A stretch of DNA of 64,000 nucleotides from Pseudomonas fluorescens (lineage in GTDB: Bacteria; Pseudomonadota; Gammaproteobacteria; Pseudomonadales; Pseudomonadaceae), in assembly GCF_902497875.1 (NCBI RefSeq), contig NZ_CABVHY010000009.1:1-64000 (forward strand). Reading direction: 5' to 3'. Both the position numbers and the translations under genes were made by a program. Under the pieces are notes generated by a model, which saw only the letters and a list, made by a program, of their open reading frames with translations, was not told where the DNA came from and did no database searches. Every line of letters begins with the position of its first letter. Positions within the stretch are counted from its first letter, which is position 1. Shown piece after piece: positions 51,512 to 61,322 of this stretch.

Positions 51512-52873
51512 TCATGCGTTCAAGGCAAAATGTTCAGCCACGGCTCGCTCGACCCAGGTATGGGCCTGACCGAGGTAATGGGCAGGGTCCAGCAGATGAT
51601 CGAGTTCATCGGCCGATAAGTAGGTGGTCACTTGCGGCTCATCGCCGAGTACCGCACGCAAATGCCGCTGCTCGGCGACCGCGCGCTTGCAGCAGTGTTC
51701 GAGCAGATGATGCGCCGCATCGCGGCCGACCCGTTGGGCGAGGACGATGCTCACCGCTTCGGCCAGCACCAGCCCCTGAGTCAGGTCGAGGTTCTTCGCC
51801 ATGCGCTCGACGTCGACTTCCAGTCCTTCAGTCACCAGCAAGGCTTGCTGCAAGGCACCGGAAACCAGGCAGCAAATGTCCGGCAGGGTTTCCCATTCGG
51901 CATGCCACAGACCCAGGCTGCGCTCGTGCTCCTGGGGCATCGCGCTGAACAGGGTCGCCAGCAAGCCCGGCACTCGGGTCGCGGCGCCGATCAGCACCGC
52001 GGCGCCCACCGGGTTACGTTTGTGCGGCATGGTCGACGATCCGCCCTTGCCCGGTGCCGCGGGCTCGAACACCTCAGCGGCCTCGGTCTGCATCAGCAGG
52101 CTGATGTCGCGACCGAGCTTGCCCAGGCTACCGGCAATCAGGCCCAGCACTGAGCCGAACTCCACCAGTCGATCGCGTTGGGTGTGCCAAGGCTGTTCCG
52201 GGAGCGCGAGTTGCAGTTCCTGCGCCAGTGCCACGGCAATCGGCATGGCTTGTTCACCGAGGGCCGCGAGGGTCCCCGAAGCGCCGCCGAATTGCAGCAC
52301 CAGCAGACGCGGTTTGAGTTCCTGCAGGCGTTGGCGGCTGCGGGTCACGGCCCCCAGCCAACCGGCGATTTTCATGCCCAGGGTCACGGGTGTCGCGTGT
52401 TGCAGCCAGGTGCGTCCGGCCAACGGCGTGGCCACATAGCGTTGCGCCTGGATGGCCAGGATCTCGCCAAGGCGCTCCAGTTGAGCCTCGATCAGCAGCA
52501 AGGCGCTACGCAGTTGCAGCACCAGACCAGTGTCCATCACGTCCTGACTGGTGGCGCCCAGATGCACATAACGTTCGGCTTCGACGTCTTGGCTGGCGAT
52601 CTGTTTGCCGAGTGCCTTGACCAGCGGGATCGCCGAATTGCCCGCAATGGCAATCGCCTCGCCGAGCACGAAGAAGTCGTAGTGTTCTGCCCGGCATGCC
52701 GCTTCGATCGGCGCGACCGCAGTCTGCGGGATCAACCCGACTCGCGCCTCGGCCCGAGCCAGCGCCGCTTCGAAATCGAGCATCGCCTGGACCCGGCCCT
52801 GATCGCAAAACACTTCACGCATATCACGGGCAGTGAAGTAGGTGTCGAACAATTGATTACTCGGTCGTTGCAT
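51512..52873 (-). CDS. pcaB: 3-carboxy-cis,cis-muconate cycloisomerase PcaB
   Basis: 453 residues from MQRPSNQLFDTYFTARDMRE (AAGGAA upstream), an in-frame ATG seven codons earlier is weaker. Fumarase/aspartase superfamily signature GKGGSSTMPHKRNPVG. It lactonises carboxymuconate. Last bases overlap the region carrying the pcaD ribosome site. Confidence 0.94.
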   Translation of the reverse strand: MQRPSNQLFDTYFTARDMREVFCDQGRVQAMLDFEAALARAEARVGLIPQTAVAPIEAACRAEHYDFFVLGEAIAIAGNSAIPLVKALGKQIASQDVEAERYVHLGATSQDVMDTGLVLQLRSALLLIEAQLERLGEILAIQAQRYVATPLAGRTWLQHATPVTLGMKIAGWLGAVTRSRQRLQELKPRLLVLQFGGASGTLAALGEQAMPIAVALAQELQLALPEQPWHTQRDRLVEFGSVLGLIAGSLGKLGRDISLLMQTEAAEVFEPAAPGKGGSSTMPHKRNPVGAAVLIGAATRVPGLLATLFSAMPQEHERSLGLWHAEWETLPDICCLVSGALQQALLVTEGLEVDVERMAKNLDLTQGLVLAEAVSIVLAQRVGRDAAHHLLEHCCKRAVAEQRHLRAVLGDEPQVTTYLSADELDHLLDPAHYLGQAHTWVERAVAEHFALNA

Positions 52874-52922
52874 AGGGGGTTCCTTACGCGGCACGCGCCC
52901 GACTCAGGCGCGCGCCGACAGC

Positions 52923-54218
52923 TCAAAGATCGTCTTCCAGATACGCCGCCTTTTTTGGCAGACGCAGGCTGAACAGGAAAGCGATCGCCATCATCACCGT
53001 CACGTACCAGTAGAAGGAGTTTTCCATACTTACCGATTTCAAGCTCAAGGCCACGTACTCGGCCGAACCGCCGAAGATCGCGTTTGCCACTGCGTAGGCC
53101 AGGCCCACCCCCAGCGCACGGACTTGCGGCGGGAACATTTCGGCTTTCACCAGACCACTGATCGAGGTGTAAAAACTTATGATCGCCAGTACCAGGGTGA
53201 TCAGCCCAAACGCCAGGAACGGATTGGTCACAGACTTCAAGGTCAGCAGGATCGGTACGGTGAACAGCGTCCCGAGGGCACCGAACCAAAGCATCGAATT
53301 ACGCCGGCCGATCCTGTCCGCCAGCATGCCGAAAAATGGTTGCATGCACATATAAAGGAACAGCGCGCCGGTCATGATGTAACTGGCGGTCTTGGCAGGC
53401 ATCCCGGCGGTGTTCACCAGGTACTTCTGCATATAGGTGGTGAAGGTGTAGAAAATCAACGAACCACCGGCGGTGAAGCCGAGCACGGTAATAAATGCAG
53501 CGGTGTGGTTCTTGAACAACGCGGTAATGCTGCCGGCATCCTTGTCTTCGCGCATTTCCTTGCTGGTGGTCTCTTCCAGCGAACGACGCAGGAACAGCGA
53601 AATCACTGCCGCGGCAGCACCGACCACGAACGGAATCCGCCAGCCCCAGGCACGCAGATCGTCCTCAGTAAGGAATTGTTGCAGGATCACCACCAACGAC
53701 ACCGCCAGCAGTTGGCCGCCGATCAATGTCACGTACTGGAACGAGGCGAAGAAACCGCGCTGGCCCTTGAGCGCGATTTCACTCATGTAGGTCGCGGTGG
53801 TGCCGTATTCACCGCCCACCGACACGCCCTGAATCAGGCGGGCCACCAGCAGCAGGATCGGCGCCCAGACGCCGATGTCCTTGTAAGTCGGCAAGCAGGC
53901 GATCAGCAGTGAGCCGGCACACATCATCAGCACCGAAATCATCATGGAGTTCTTGCGCCCGTGCTTGTCGGCCACCCGGCCGAACAGCCAGCCACCAATG
54001 GGGCGCATCAAAAACCCCGCGGCGAACACCCCGGCGGTGTTAACCAGTTGCACCGTGGGGTTGTCGGAGGGGAAAAATGCCGGAGCAAAATAGATCGCGC
54101 AGAAGGCATAGACGTAAAAGTCGAACCATTCGACCAGGTTGCCGGACGAGGCACCGACAATCGCGAAGATTCGTTTACTGCGCTCTTCGCCGGTGTAATA
54201 GCTGGTGGTTGTAGTCAT
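52923..54218 (-). CDS. pcaT: Dicarboxylate/beta-ketoadipate MFS transporter PcaT
   Basis: 431 residues, 12 membrane helices; metabolite:H+ symporter family: [59 protein letters not shown]. By place (before pcaB-pcaD-pcaC, after pcaF) and family it is the PcaT of P. putida, which imports beta-ketoadipate. It is not PcaK. Confidence 0.87.
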   Translation of the reverse strand: MTTTTSYYTGEERSKRIFAIVGASSGNLVEWFDFYVYAFCAIYFAPAFFPSDNPTVQLVNTAGVFAAGFLMRPIGGWLFGRVADKHGRKNSMMISVLMMCAGSLLIACLPTYKDIGVWAPILLLVARLIQGVSVGGEYGTTATYMSEIALKGQRGFFASFQYVTLIGGQLLAVSLVVILQQFLTEDDLRAWGWRIPFVVGAAAAVISLFLRRSLEETTSKEMREDKDAGSITALFKNHTAAFITVLGFTAGGSLIFYTFTTYMQKYLVNTAGMPAKTASYIMTGALFLYMCMQPFFGMLADRIGRRNSMLWFGALGTLFTVPILLTLKSVTNPFLAFGLITLVLAIISFYTSISGLVKAEMFPPQVRALGVGLAYAVANAIFGGSAEYVALSLKSVSMENSFYWYVTVMMAIAFLFSLRLPKKAAYLEDDL

Positions 54219-54303
54219 GGGTTTTTCACTCTTTGGGGACTGTCAGAGTCTAGACACATTTAGTAACAGTCCCGTTCCATCTCCTGGGAACACAGCAGAT
54301 CAA

Positions 54304-54570
54304 TGTGGCGAGGGAGCTTGCTCCCGCTGGACCGCGAAGCGGTCGTAAAACCGGCTAATGCGTTCTGTCTGAAAAACCGCGATGACCGATTTTAGGGCCG
54401 CTTCGCGCCCCAGCGGGGGCAAGCCCCCTCGCCACAGAAAGTCCGCTGCCACAAGAGCACCGCTGTACTTGTAGGAGCGAGCTTGCTCGCGATGGACTCA
54501 AGGGCGACGCGTTTATTCAGAAACCACGCGTTATCGTTAACGTCCATCGCGAGCAAGCTCGCTCCTACAT
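54304..54570. repeat. Cluster of two REP-like families in the pcaT-pcaG gap
   Basis: TGTGGCGAGGGAGCTTGCTC at 54304-54323 pairs with CAGCGGGGGCAAGCCCCCTC at 54411-54430 (the second family), then GTAGGAGCGAGCTTGCTCGC at 54471-54490 pairs with GCGAGCAAGCTCGCTCCTAC at 54549-54568. The gap between the pcaT and pcaG genes (54219-54590) otherwise has no gene. These are inserted between pca genes that should be co-regulated. Confidence 0.9.
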
Positions 54571-54590
54571 GACCCCCTCCCCAAGTGAAC

Positions 54591-55157
54591 TCAGTAATCG
54601 AAAAACACCGTCTCGGCATCCGTGCCCTGCAGGACCACATTCCACTGATAAATGCCTGACGCATCCGCCTTGGCCAGCAGCGTGCCGCGGCGCTCCGCCG
54701 GTACACATTCGAGCAGCGGGTCGGCAACATTGGCCGGTTCGCCGTCGAAGTAAATGCGCGTCAGCAAGTGCTTGACCAGCCCGCGAGCGAACACCAGCAC
54801 CACCAGATGTGGTGCCTGGGTCGTACCATTGAGGCCCGGTACGGTGCCTGGCTTGATGGTGGTGAAACGGAATCGCCCTTCGGCATCCACCGGCACCCGG
54901 CCAAAGCCTTCGAAGTTCGGGTCCAGGGGTTTGTCCTGATCGTCTTCCACATGCCGATACTTGCCGGCAGCGTTGGCTTGCCAGACTTCCAGCATCGCAT
55001 CATTGACGAAATCGCCATTGCCATCGACGACCTGCCCAGTGATTGCCACGCGCTCGCCGAGGGTCTCGGGCTGGGTCAGGTCTTCACGGTTCAGCCAGGT
55101 CAGGCCGATGTGGTAGTACGGGCCGACGGTGTGTGAAGTGGTCGCAGTCAGCGTCAT
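54591..55157 (-). CDS. pcaG: Protocatechuate 3,4-dioxygenase alpha subunit
   Basis: 188 residues from MTLTATTSHTVGPYYHIGLT; ribosome site GGAGAAAT. Intradiol dioxygenase fold: VAITGQVVDGNGDFVNDAML, VWQANAAGKYRHVEDD, GRFRFTTIKPGTVP. The alpha subunit lacks the full iron ligand set and pairs with PcaH. Stop-to-start spacing to pcaH is one base. Confidence 0.96.
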   Translation of the reverse strand: MTLTATTSHTVGPYYHIGLTWLNREDLTQPETLGERVAITGQVVDGNGDFVNDAMLEVWQANAAGKYRHVEDDQDKPLDPNFEGFGRVPVDAEGRFRFTTIKPGTVPGLNGTTQAPHLVVLVFARGLVKHLLTRIYFDGEPANVADPLLECVPAERRGTLLAKADASGIYQWNVVLQGTDAETVFFDY

Positions 55158-55158
55158 C

Positions 55159-55863
55159 TTATTTCTCCATCGGCGTGGCTTCGCGGCCACGCAAAACGAT
55201 GTCCCAGCGATAGCCGAGGGCATAGGACGGGATGGTTTTTTCCAGGTCGAAGCTGGCGATCAAGCGTTCTTTGGCGCTGGTATCGGGTACGCAGTTGTAG
55301 ATCGGGTCGTAGGCCAGCAACGGATCCCCGGGGAAATACATCTGGGTCACCAGGCGCGTGAGGATGCTCGGGCCGAACAGCGAAAAATGGATATGCGCCG
55401 GGCGCCAGGCGTTGTGGTGGTTGCCCCACGGGTAGGCACCGGGCTTGATGGTCTGGAACTGGTACCCGCCATCCGCGTCGGTGACCGTGCGACCGGTACC
55501 GGTGAAGTTCGGGTCCAGCGGCGCATCGTGCAGGTCGCGGTCATGGTTGTAGCGACCGGCGGCGTTAGCCTGCCAGATCTCTACCAGAATCCCCGGCACC
55601 GGCAGACCGTCTTCATCCAGCACGCGGCCGTGAATGATGATCCGTTCACCCAGTGGTTCGCCCCGATGCTGGGCGGTCAGGTCGTTGTCCTGATCCTGCA
55701 GGCACTCGGCTCCTATGGTCGGGCCGGTAATTTCCGACAACGAATGAGGCAAAAACACCAAAGGCTTGGACGGCGAGCGGCTGTTGGTGGATTTGTAGGC
55801 CGGGTGCAGATACTCCGGCTGGGTCCCTGCTTGGGGGCGGCGGTAACCAGGCTTGTCAGTCAT
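55159..55863 (-). CDS. pcaH: Protocatechuate 3,4-dioxygenase beta subunit
   Basis: 234 residues from MTDKPGYRRPQAGTQPEYLH; GAGGAG upstream. Iron-binding residues are present: Tyr in AYPWGNHHNAWRP and YALGYRWD region, His pair in AHIHF. It cleaves protocatechuate to 3-carboxymuconate. With pcaG it forms a two-gene unit inside the pca cluster, while in P. putida KT2440 pcaHG are elsewhere. Confidence 0.96.
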   Translation of the reverse strand: MTDKPGYRRPQAGTQPEYLHPAYKSTNSRSPSKPLVFLPHSLSEITGPTIGAECLQDQDNDLTAQHRGEPLGERIIIHGRVLDEDGLPVPGILVEIWQANAAGRYNHDRDLHDAPLDPNFTGTGRTVTDADGGYQFQTIKPGAYPWGNHHNAWRPAHIHFSLFGPSILTRLVTQMYFPGDPLLAYDPIYNCVPDTSAKERLIASFDLEKTIPSYALGYRWDIVLRGREATPMEK

Positions 55864-55894
55864 GGAACACTCCTCTTTCTTGTTAACGAACGCG

Positions 55895-57097
55895 TCAAAC
55901 GCGTTCGATAGCCAACGCCAGGCCCTGGCCGACGCCGACACACATGGTCGCCAGGCCTTTCTTGCCGCCGGTCTTTTCCAGATGATGCAACGCAGTCAAC
56001 ACCAGCCGCGCACCACTCATGCCCAATGGGTGACCCAGGGCAATGGCGCCGCCGTTCGGGTTGACCTGCGCGGCGTCATCGGCCAGACCCAGTTCACGCA
56101 GCACCGCCAAGCCCTGGCTGGCGAAGGCTTCGTTGAGCTCAATCACGTCGAAATCGCTGACAGCCAACCCCAGACGCTCAGTCAATTTACGCACCGCGGG
56201 CACCGGGCCAATACCCATGACCCGTGGCGCGACACCGGCACTGGCCATGCCCAACACCCGGGCGCGGGCGGTCAGGCCATGTTTCTTCACGGCTTCGGCC
56301 GAGGCCAGGATCAACGCGGCGGCACCATCATTGACACCCGAGGCGTTGCCGGCGGTGACGGTCTTGTCCGGGCCATTCACCGGCTTGAGCTTGCTCAGGG
56401 TTTCCAGGGTTGTGTCGGCGCGCGGGTGCTCGTCCTGCTCAACCACACTTTCGCCCTTTTTATGGGCAATCCGCACCGGGACGATTTCTTCAGCGAAGAA
56501 TCCGGCGGCTTGCGCGGCTGCGGTCCGTTGCTGACTGCGCAAGGCGAAAGCGTCCTGATCGGCGCGGGAAACCCGGAAGTCATCGGCGACGTTGTCGGCG
56601 GTCTGCGGCATCGCATCGACGCCGTATTGGGCCTTCATCAGCGGGTTGATAAAACGCCAGCCGATGGTGGTGTCTTCCAGTTTCATGTTGCGCGAGTACG
56701 CTGCGTCAGCCTTGCCCATGACAAACGGCGCACGGGACATCGATTCGACGCCGCCGGCAATCGTCAGCTCCATCTCGCCGCTGGCGATCGCCCGGAACGC
56801 GGTGCCGATGGCGTCCATGCCCGAAGCGCAGAGACGGTTGAGGGTCACGCCGGGAATGCTCTCGGGCAAGCCGGCCAGCAACAAGGCCATGCGCGCAACG
56901 TTGCGGTTGTCTTCGCCGGCCTGGTTGGCGCAGCCGAAGAACACCTCGTCCACCGCGTTCCAGTCCACCGAAGGATTGCGCTCCATCAGCGCCTTGATCG
57001 GCACGGCGGCCAGATCATCGGCACGGACGGCCGCCAGGCCGCCGCCGAAACGGCCAATGGGGGTACGGATCGCGTCACAGATAAAGACTTCGCGCAT
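55895..57097 (-). CDS. pcaF: Beta-ketoadipyl-CoA thiolase PcaF
   Basis: 400 residues; catalytic Cys90 in [10 protein letters not shown], His/Cys pair [10 protein letters not shown] and CVGVGQG. It splits beta-ketoadipyl-CoA to succinyl-CoA and acetyl-CoA. The start overlaps the pcaJ stop by one base. Confidence 0.95.
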   Translation of the reverse strand: MREVFICDAIRTPIGRFGGGLAAVRADDLAAVPIKALMERNPSVDWNAVDEVFFGCANQAGEDNRNVARMALLLAGLPESIPGVTLNRLCASGMDAIGTAFRAIASGEMELTIAGGVESMSRAPFVMGKADAAYSRNMKLEDTTIGWRFINPLMKAQYGVDAMPQTADNVADDFRVSRADQDAFALRSQQRTAAAQAAGFFAEEIVPVRIAHKKGESVVEQDEHPRADTTLETLSKLKPVNGPDKTVTAGNASGVNDGAAALILASAEAVKKHGLTARARVLGMASAGVAPRVMGIGPVPAVRKLTERLGLAVSDFDVIELNEAFASQGLAVLRELGLADDAAQVNPNGGAIALGHPLGMSGARLVLTALHHLEKTGGKKGLATMCVGVGQGLALAIERV

Positions 57098-57876
57098 CAG
57101 GCTTCTCCCGGTGCTTGGCCGTGGGCCGCCGCAGTGCGTGCTTCGAGATCACGCAAAGCGGTGAGCTCAACTTCAGTCGGTTCAGCGCTGTGCTCGACCT
57201 GATCGGCGAAGCGCACGGCCCAACCGGTGGCGGCAATCACCTGTTCGCGGGTCACGCCCGGGTGCAGCGCGGTGACCACGAATTCGTGGCTGTCGGCTTC
57301 CGGCTCCATGATGCACAGATCGGTGATGATCCCCACTGGCCCAGCGCCTGGCAGGCCGAGACGTTTACGCGAATCACCGCCTTCGCCATGGCCGACCGAG
57401 GTAATGAAGTCGAGCTTGTCGACAAACGAGCGCGCCGACTGCTTGAGGATGATCAGCACGCTTTTCGCCGAACCGGCGATCTCCGGCGCGCCACCGGCAC
57501 CGGGCAGGCGGACTTTGGGCTGGTGATAGTCGCCGACCACGGTGGTGTTGATGTTGCCGAAGCGGTCGACCTGCGCAGCACCGAGGAAGCCGACGTCGAT
57601 GCGCCCGCCCTGCAGCCAGTAGCGAAAAATCTCACCGGTTGGCACGACAGTATCAGCGGTTTCGGCCAGTTCACCGTCACCGATCGACAGCGGCAGTACA
57701 GTCGGCTTGGCGCCAATCGGACCGGATTCGTAGATCAGCACCACGTCCGGCGAAGAGGTCAGCCGTGCCAGGTTGGCGGCCTTGGAAGGCAGGCCGATAC
57801 CGACGAAGCATACCGAACCGTTCTTCAACCGGCGGGCGGCGGCGACGGTCATCATTTCATTGGTGGAGTAAGTCAT
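57097..57876 (-). CDS. pcaJ: 3-oxoadipate CoA-transferase subunit B
   Basis: 259 residues; CoA-transferase family I beta subunit with the active-site stretch [11 protein letters not shown] and [19 protein letters not shown]. Pairs with PcaI. The pcaJ start and pcaI stop share a base. Confidence 0.94.
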   Translation of the reverse strand: MTYSTNEMMTVAAARRLKNGSVCFVGIGLPSKAANLARLTSSPDVVLIYESGPIGAKPTVLPLSIGDGELAETADTVVPTGEIFRYWLQGGRIDVGFLGAAQVDRFGNINTTVVGDYHQPKVRLPGAGGAPEIAGSAKSVLIILKQSARSFVDKLDFITSVGHGEGGDSRKRLGLPGAGPVGIITDLCIMEPEADSHEFVVTALHPGVTREQVIAATGWAVRFADQVEHSAEPTEVELTALRDLEARTAAAHGQAPGEA

Positions 57877-58733
57877 TATTTGGCCTCCGAAGCGCGGGCC
57901 AACTTGGCCTGGAATTCACTGAAGTCAGCACTGCCGTGGATGTATTCGTTGATCCAGGCGGTGAAGGTTTCACGGTCGCGGGCAATCGCATCCCAGGCCT
58001 GGTAGAAACGGTTGTCACGCTCGGTGTAACCGTGGGCGTAGGACGGATGCGCACCACCTGGCACATGGCAGACCGCGCTCAGGGCCCAGGTCGGCAACAC
58101 GCAGGCGTTCATCGGCGCCTTCAGGTCGTCGACGATTTCTTCGACGGTGACGATGCAGCGTTTGGCCGCCAGGGCCGCTTCTTTCTGCACGCCGAGGATG
58201 CCCCAGAGCAACACGTTGCCTTTACGGTCGGCTTTCTGGGCGTGGATAACGGTGATATCCGGGCGCACCGAAGGCACCGCTGCCAGTACTTCACCGGTGA
58301 ATGGGCAGGTCACGCTTTTGATCAAGGGATTGACCTTCGGCAGGTCGGAACCGGCGTAGGCGCGCAATACCGCGAAGGGCAAGCCAGAGGCACCCGCCAC
58401 GTAGGCATTGGCCAGGTCGGCGTGACTGTGTTCTTCGATCTCCAGCGCATGCGGCCATTGCTTCTCGACTGCGTCACGCAGACGGTGCAGCGAGCCCACA
58501 CCCGGGTTGCCGCCCCAGGAGAAAATCAACTTGCGAGCACAACCGGCGCCGATCAGTTGGTCGTAGACCAGGTCAGGCGTCATCCGCACCAGGGTCAGGT
58601 CTTTCTTGCCCTGGCGAATGATTTCATGACCCGCCGCTGTCGGGATCAGGTGAGTGAAGCCTTCGAGCGCGACGGTATCGCCGTCGTTGACGAACTGCTT
58701 CACCGCGTCATGCAGCGAAAGTATTTCAGCCAT
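57876..58733 (-). CDS. pcaI: 3-oxoadipate CoA-transferase subunit A
   Basis: 285 residues; CoA-transferase alpha subunit: ALEGFTHLIPTAAGHEII, KLIFSWGGNPGVGSLHRL, CPFTGEVLAAVPSVRPDITV. It moves CoA from succinyl-CoA onto beta-ketoadipate. First gene of the pcaIJF unit; PcaR-like sites lie just upstream. Confidence 0.94.
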   Translation of the reverse strand: MAEILSLHDAVKQFVNDGDTVALEGFTHLIPTAAGHEIIRQGKKDLTLVRMTPDLVYDQLIGAGCARKLIFSWGGNPGVGSLHRLRDAVEKQWPHALEIEEHSHADLANAYVAGASGLPFAVLRAYAGSDLPKVNPLIKSVTCPFTGEVLAAVPSVRPDITVIHAQKADRKGNVLLWGILGVQKEAALAAKRCIVTVEEIVDDLKAPMNACVLPTWALSAVCHVPGGAHPSYAHGYTERDNRFYQAWDAIARDRETFTAWINEYIHGSADFSEFQAKLARASEAK

Positions 58734-58830
58734 GGAGTGGACTCCCGAATTCAGTAAACCGATGTGGAAGATAAGGCGCGATGAGCAGCGCCGGATGACT
58801 GAAGATTAAGCCTCTAAAAATCGTCAAACA

Positions 58831-58864
58831 ATCCGATAATCGACTAAGTGTTCGTTTATCGAAC
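58831..58864. promoter_or_regulatory. PcaR-like sites before pcaI
   Basis: On the minus strand, GTTCGATAAACGAAC (58864-58850) agrees with the PcaR site GTTCGATAATCGCAC at 13 of 15 positions; a second CCGATAATCGAC element is at 58833-58844. Together they form the double site expected upstream of pcaIJ. Confidence 0.72.
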
Positions 58865-58873
58865 AGATTGTTG

Positions 58874-59085
58874 TCAGGCTAACGGTTCTGCGTTGCCCCG
58901 ATCGATCCCCCAATCCTGCGATAACGCCGGCGCAATGAACCCATGGCCGCGGTATCCAGGCCGTCGAGGAAAACAATCAGAAAACACAGGATCACCACCC
59001 GCCACTGATAGCGGGACAGTGGTTGGGCATTGATAAAGGATTTGAGGTGTCCCACAGCGTCGGATGAGGCTGCAGCAACATTAAT
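58874..59085 (-). pseudogene. pcaK: Truncated and frameshifted pcaK (aromatic-acid transporter) remnant
   Basis: The minus-strand frame from 59085 gives a stretch strongly like PcaK: SFINAQPLSRYQW, then VVILCFLIVFLDGLDTAAMG. After the Met at 58942-58944 one A is missing from the run at 58938-58939; restoring it continues FIAPALSQDWGIDR, again PcaK, and then similarity stops (GNAEPLA, TGA at 58876-58874). About 350 codons of the MFS protein are gone. No ATG starts the frame (ATT, or GTG further in). This matches the usual pcaR-pcaK order in P. putida. Confidence 0.82.
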
Positions 59086-59125
59086 GACGCACGGGAAACA
59101 GCGTCAATTGAGCAAAGGTGTATCT

Positions 59126-59140
59126 GTGCGGTTATCGAAC
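59126..59140. promoter_or_regulatory. PcaR box in front of the pcaK remnant
   Basis: Minus-strand sequence GTTCGATAACCGCAC, 14 of 15 matches to the PcaR site, about 40 bases before the remnant. It survives although the gene does not. Confidence 0.72.
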
Positions 59141-59188
59141 AGCTTAGGGTTTGCTGAGGTTTGAGCGAGCATCAGCTCGCAACCAACC

Positions 59189-60031
59189 CTAGGCAAACAA
59201 CTGCCCACTCAGATCGCGACTGGCGCTCAGCAGCTCCGGGAGAAAGCGCTGCTCAAGCTCATTGCGGCTGACGCGCCCCGCATGGGTGCTGACATTCAAC
59301 GCCGCCAGCACCTGCCCCGAGGCGTCGTACACCGGTACGGCGATGGAACGCAGGCCCTGCTCGAGCTCCTGATCGACGATGCACCAACCTTGCTGACGGA
59401 CCTGTTGCAGGCATTCGAGCAGTGCTTCGGGGGTGTGCAAGGTGCGACTGGTCTTGGCTTGCAGCTCCGCGTGGTCGAGGTATTCATGGAGCGAGGCATC
59501 ATCCAGGGCCGCCAGCAGGATCCGCCCCATGGAGGTGCAATAGGCTGGCAGACGTCCGCCCACTGACAGATCGACCGAGATAAGGCGCTGGGTGGTCGCG
59601 GAGCGGGCTATATATAGAATGTCATCGCCCTCCAGCGTGGCCATGTTGCAAGCCTCGTGAAGGTGTTCACTCATTCGATCCAGATAAGGCTGGGCCGAAA
59701 CCGCCAGCGGCGTCGAGGACAGATAGGCATGGCCCAGGGTCAGCACCTTGGGCAACAACGAATAGGTACGCCCATCGGTGGTCGCATAACCCAGCTTGAT
59801 CAGCGTATGCAGGCAACGGCGCACCGCCGCCCGAGGAATCTCCGTGCGGTGGCTGATCTGGGCGATGGTCAGATGGCGCTTGCGCTCCTGAAAGGCCTGC
59901 ACCACCGCCAGACCGCGCGCCAGGGAGGTCATGAAATCCGGATCACCGGTCAATGCCTGGATCCGCTTGGCCGGCGAGGCGACGATCGGCGGGGCCACTG
60001 AAGCGAAAGAATTGCGCAGTTGATCGTTCAT
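59189..60031 (-). CDS. pcaR: IclR-family activator PcaR
   Basis: 280 residues from MNDQLRNSFASVAPPIVASP; AGGACC upstream. N-terminal winged helix (MTSLARGLAVVQAFQERKRH, TEIPRAAVRRCLHTLIKLGY) and IclR effector domain (GGRLPAYCTSMGRILLAALD). It activates pca genes with beta-ketoadipate. Two PcaR boxes lie upstream, so autoregulation is likely. Confidence 0.94.
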   Translation of the reverse strand: MNDQLRNSFASVAPPIVASPAKRIQALTGDPDFMTSLARGLAVVQAFQERKRHLTIAQISHRTEIPRAAVRRCLHTLIKLGYATTDGRTYSLLPKVLTLGHAYLSSTPLAVSAQPYLDRMSEHLHEACNMATLEGDDILYIARSATTQRLISVDLSVGGRLPAYCTSMGRILLAALDDASLHEYLDHAELQAKTSRTLHTPEALLECLQQVRQQGWCIVDQELEQGLRSIAVPVYDASGQVLAALNVSTHAGRVSRNELEQRFLPELLSASRDLSGQLFA

Positions 60032-60111
60032 TTCAGGTCCTATGCCCACAGATCGACATCTATTACAGGCTGCTGCACAGCAGATACGCAAGCTTCGGGC
60101 AGCCGAGTTGG

Positions 60112-60143
60112 GCGATTATCGAACCATTAATCGATAATCGCAA
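60112..60143. promoter_or_regulatory. Pair of PcaR boxes upstream of pcaR
   Basis: Inverted copies GCGATTATCGAAC (60112-60124) and TCGATAATCGCAA (60131-60143) of the PcaR core GTTCGATAATCGC. This is about 80 bases before the pcaR start. Confidence 0.72.
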
Positions 60144-60149
60144 TTGGCG

Positions 60150-60743
60150 CCCTTCTTTCGCGGGATGGATTTTCTACCCCTCGGAGTCATTGCATAACGT
60201 AGCAGACATACAAGCGTTCACACTTTGCCGGGACGAGTCGACCTGCGCCCGGAGAGCGGCGGCTTACCCCCCACAACTTTGTGCGCATTAATCCCGGCTG
60301 AAAATACCGAGCAAAACTGACCCAGGAGAAAAAACGCACTATGCAACGTAAAACATCCGTAACAAAACTTCTGCACAAAGTTGACGAGTTTTAACTTCTT
60401 GGTGATAGTGTTATTCAAATCGACCGCTATAATGATCCTTGTGATGATCGGGGTTTCTTTATACCTTCGGATCCAATCACCCAGGGGGGCCTGTTCCAGC
60501 GGTGCTCCCTGCAGCAACCGCTTGGCGTTCATTCAACATTCAGCCAAAGCGCTTGCACACGAAAACTGTTGCACGGCAGTTGTTCCTCTCTGGTGCCGTG
60601 AGCGCTTGCAACAAGGATGCTGTCTATCGAACCGCTGTCAAAAGCCAAGGGCTTGTATAACCCGGCCTGTGACCCCATCTTGATAAACAACGATGCTGCA
60701 AGATGTATCACCAGAATTCACCTCAACTCAATTAGGTAATACT
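60150..60743. other. Gene-poor region before the small gene at 60744
   Basis: Contains a perfect TATAAT at 60429-60434 with a weak TAGTGT 16 bases upstream, a repeated AGCGCTTGCA at 60549 and 60600 region, and a 17-codon frame at 60341 (MQRKTSVTKLLHKVDEF) behind AGGAG that is too short and too distant from it to trust. A small RNA gene is possible, not shown. Confidence 0.35.
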
Positions 60744-60944
60744 GTGACGAAAGACGAACTGCGCGCGGAACTTGAGCGCCAGGAACAACGCTACAAGGAT
60801 GTCTACGGCGGCGAAATCACCACTTACGCCGCCCAGCCCGAGCCGGAACGCAAACCTTGGCGCAAACGCGCGAGCATTCTCGATCAGGCTTTTACTCAAG
60901 AGCTGCAGAAAATGGAAAAGGAACTCAAAGCCGAAGAGCCATGA
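60744..60944 (+). CDS. Small conserved hypothetical protein upstream of the phosphate transporter
   Basis: 66 residues from GTG at 60744 (TKDELRAELERQEQRYKDVY); the frame is open further up (to 60693) but the GTG has AGG seven bases before. Charged, predicted helix-turn-helix-free, ending ELQKMEKELKAEEP. It is conserved in Pseudomonas beside this transporter as I recall, without known role. Confidence 0.75.
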   Translation: MTKDELRAELERQEQRYKDVYGGEITTYAAQPEPERKPWRKRASILDQAFTQELQKMEKELKAEEP

Positions 60945-61322
60945 TCGCTCCGGTTTGAATCCTTCGGGCTGGCCACTTCCCTGCCAGATAGAAGCTGGCT
61001 GGATCGCCGCCCCTATTCCGCTCGCCACACGCGGGCGGCTGCCGCCTCAGCCCGACCAGAATGAAGCAAATGGTTCATGGCTGGCCTATCCCGTTGAAAT
61101 TTCCCACGGCTATTTCAGCGCATCGGCACTTCCAAAAAAACCCTGACCTCTCGATCATCACCAATAAAATCAATAGCTTGTCTGACCGGCTAAAACCCCG
61201 GGGTCTGGGGGGCTGTTACAAACTAATTCGTTGAAGAATGTTACCGATGAGCACGTAGTGCATCGATTACTAAGGTTTTCTGGCATAATCGCGCCCCCTT
61301 ACGACCGGGTCAGAAAACCTTC

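Noticed and set aside
58848..59033. Plus-strand ORF over the pcaK remnant
   Set aside because: It is the complement of the PcaK-like frame and has no family features.
60341..60394. 17-codon frame MQRKTSVTKLLHKVDEF behind AGGAG
   Set aside because: Spacing of about 12 bases, no homology, and it is too short to trust alone.
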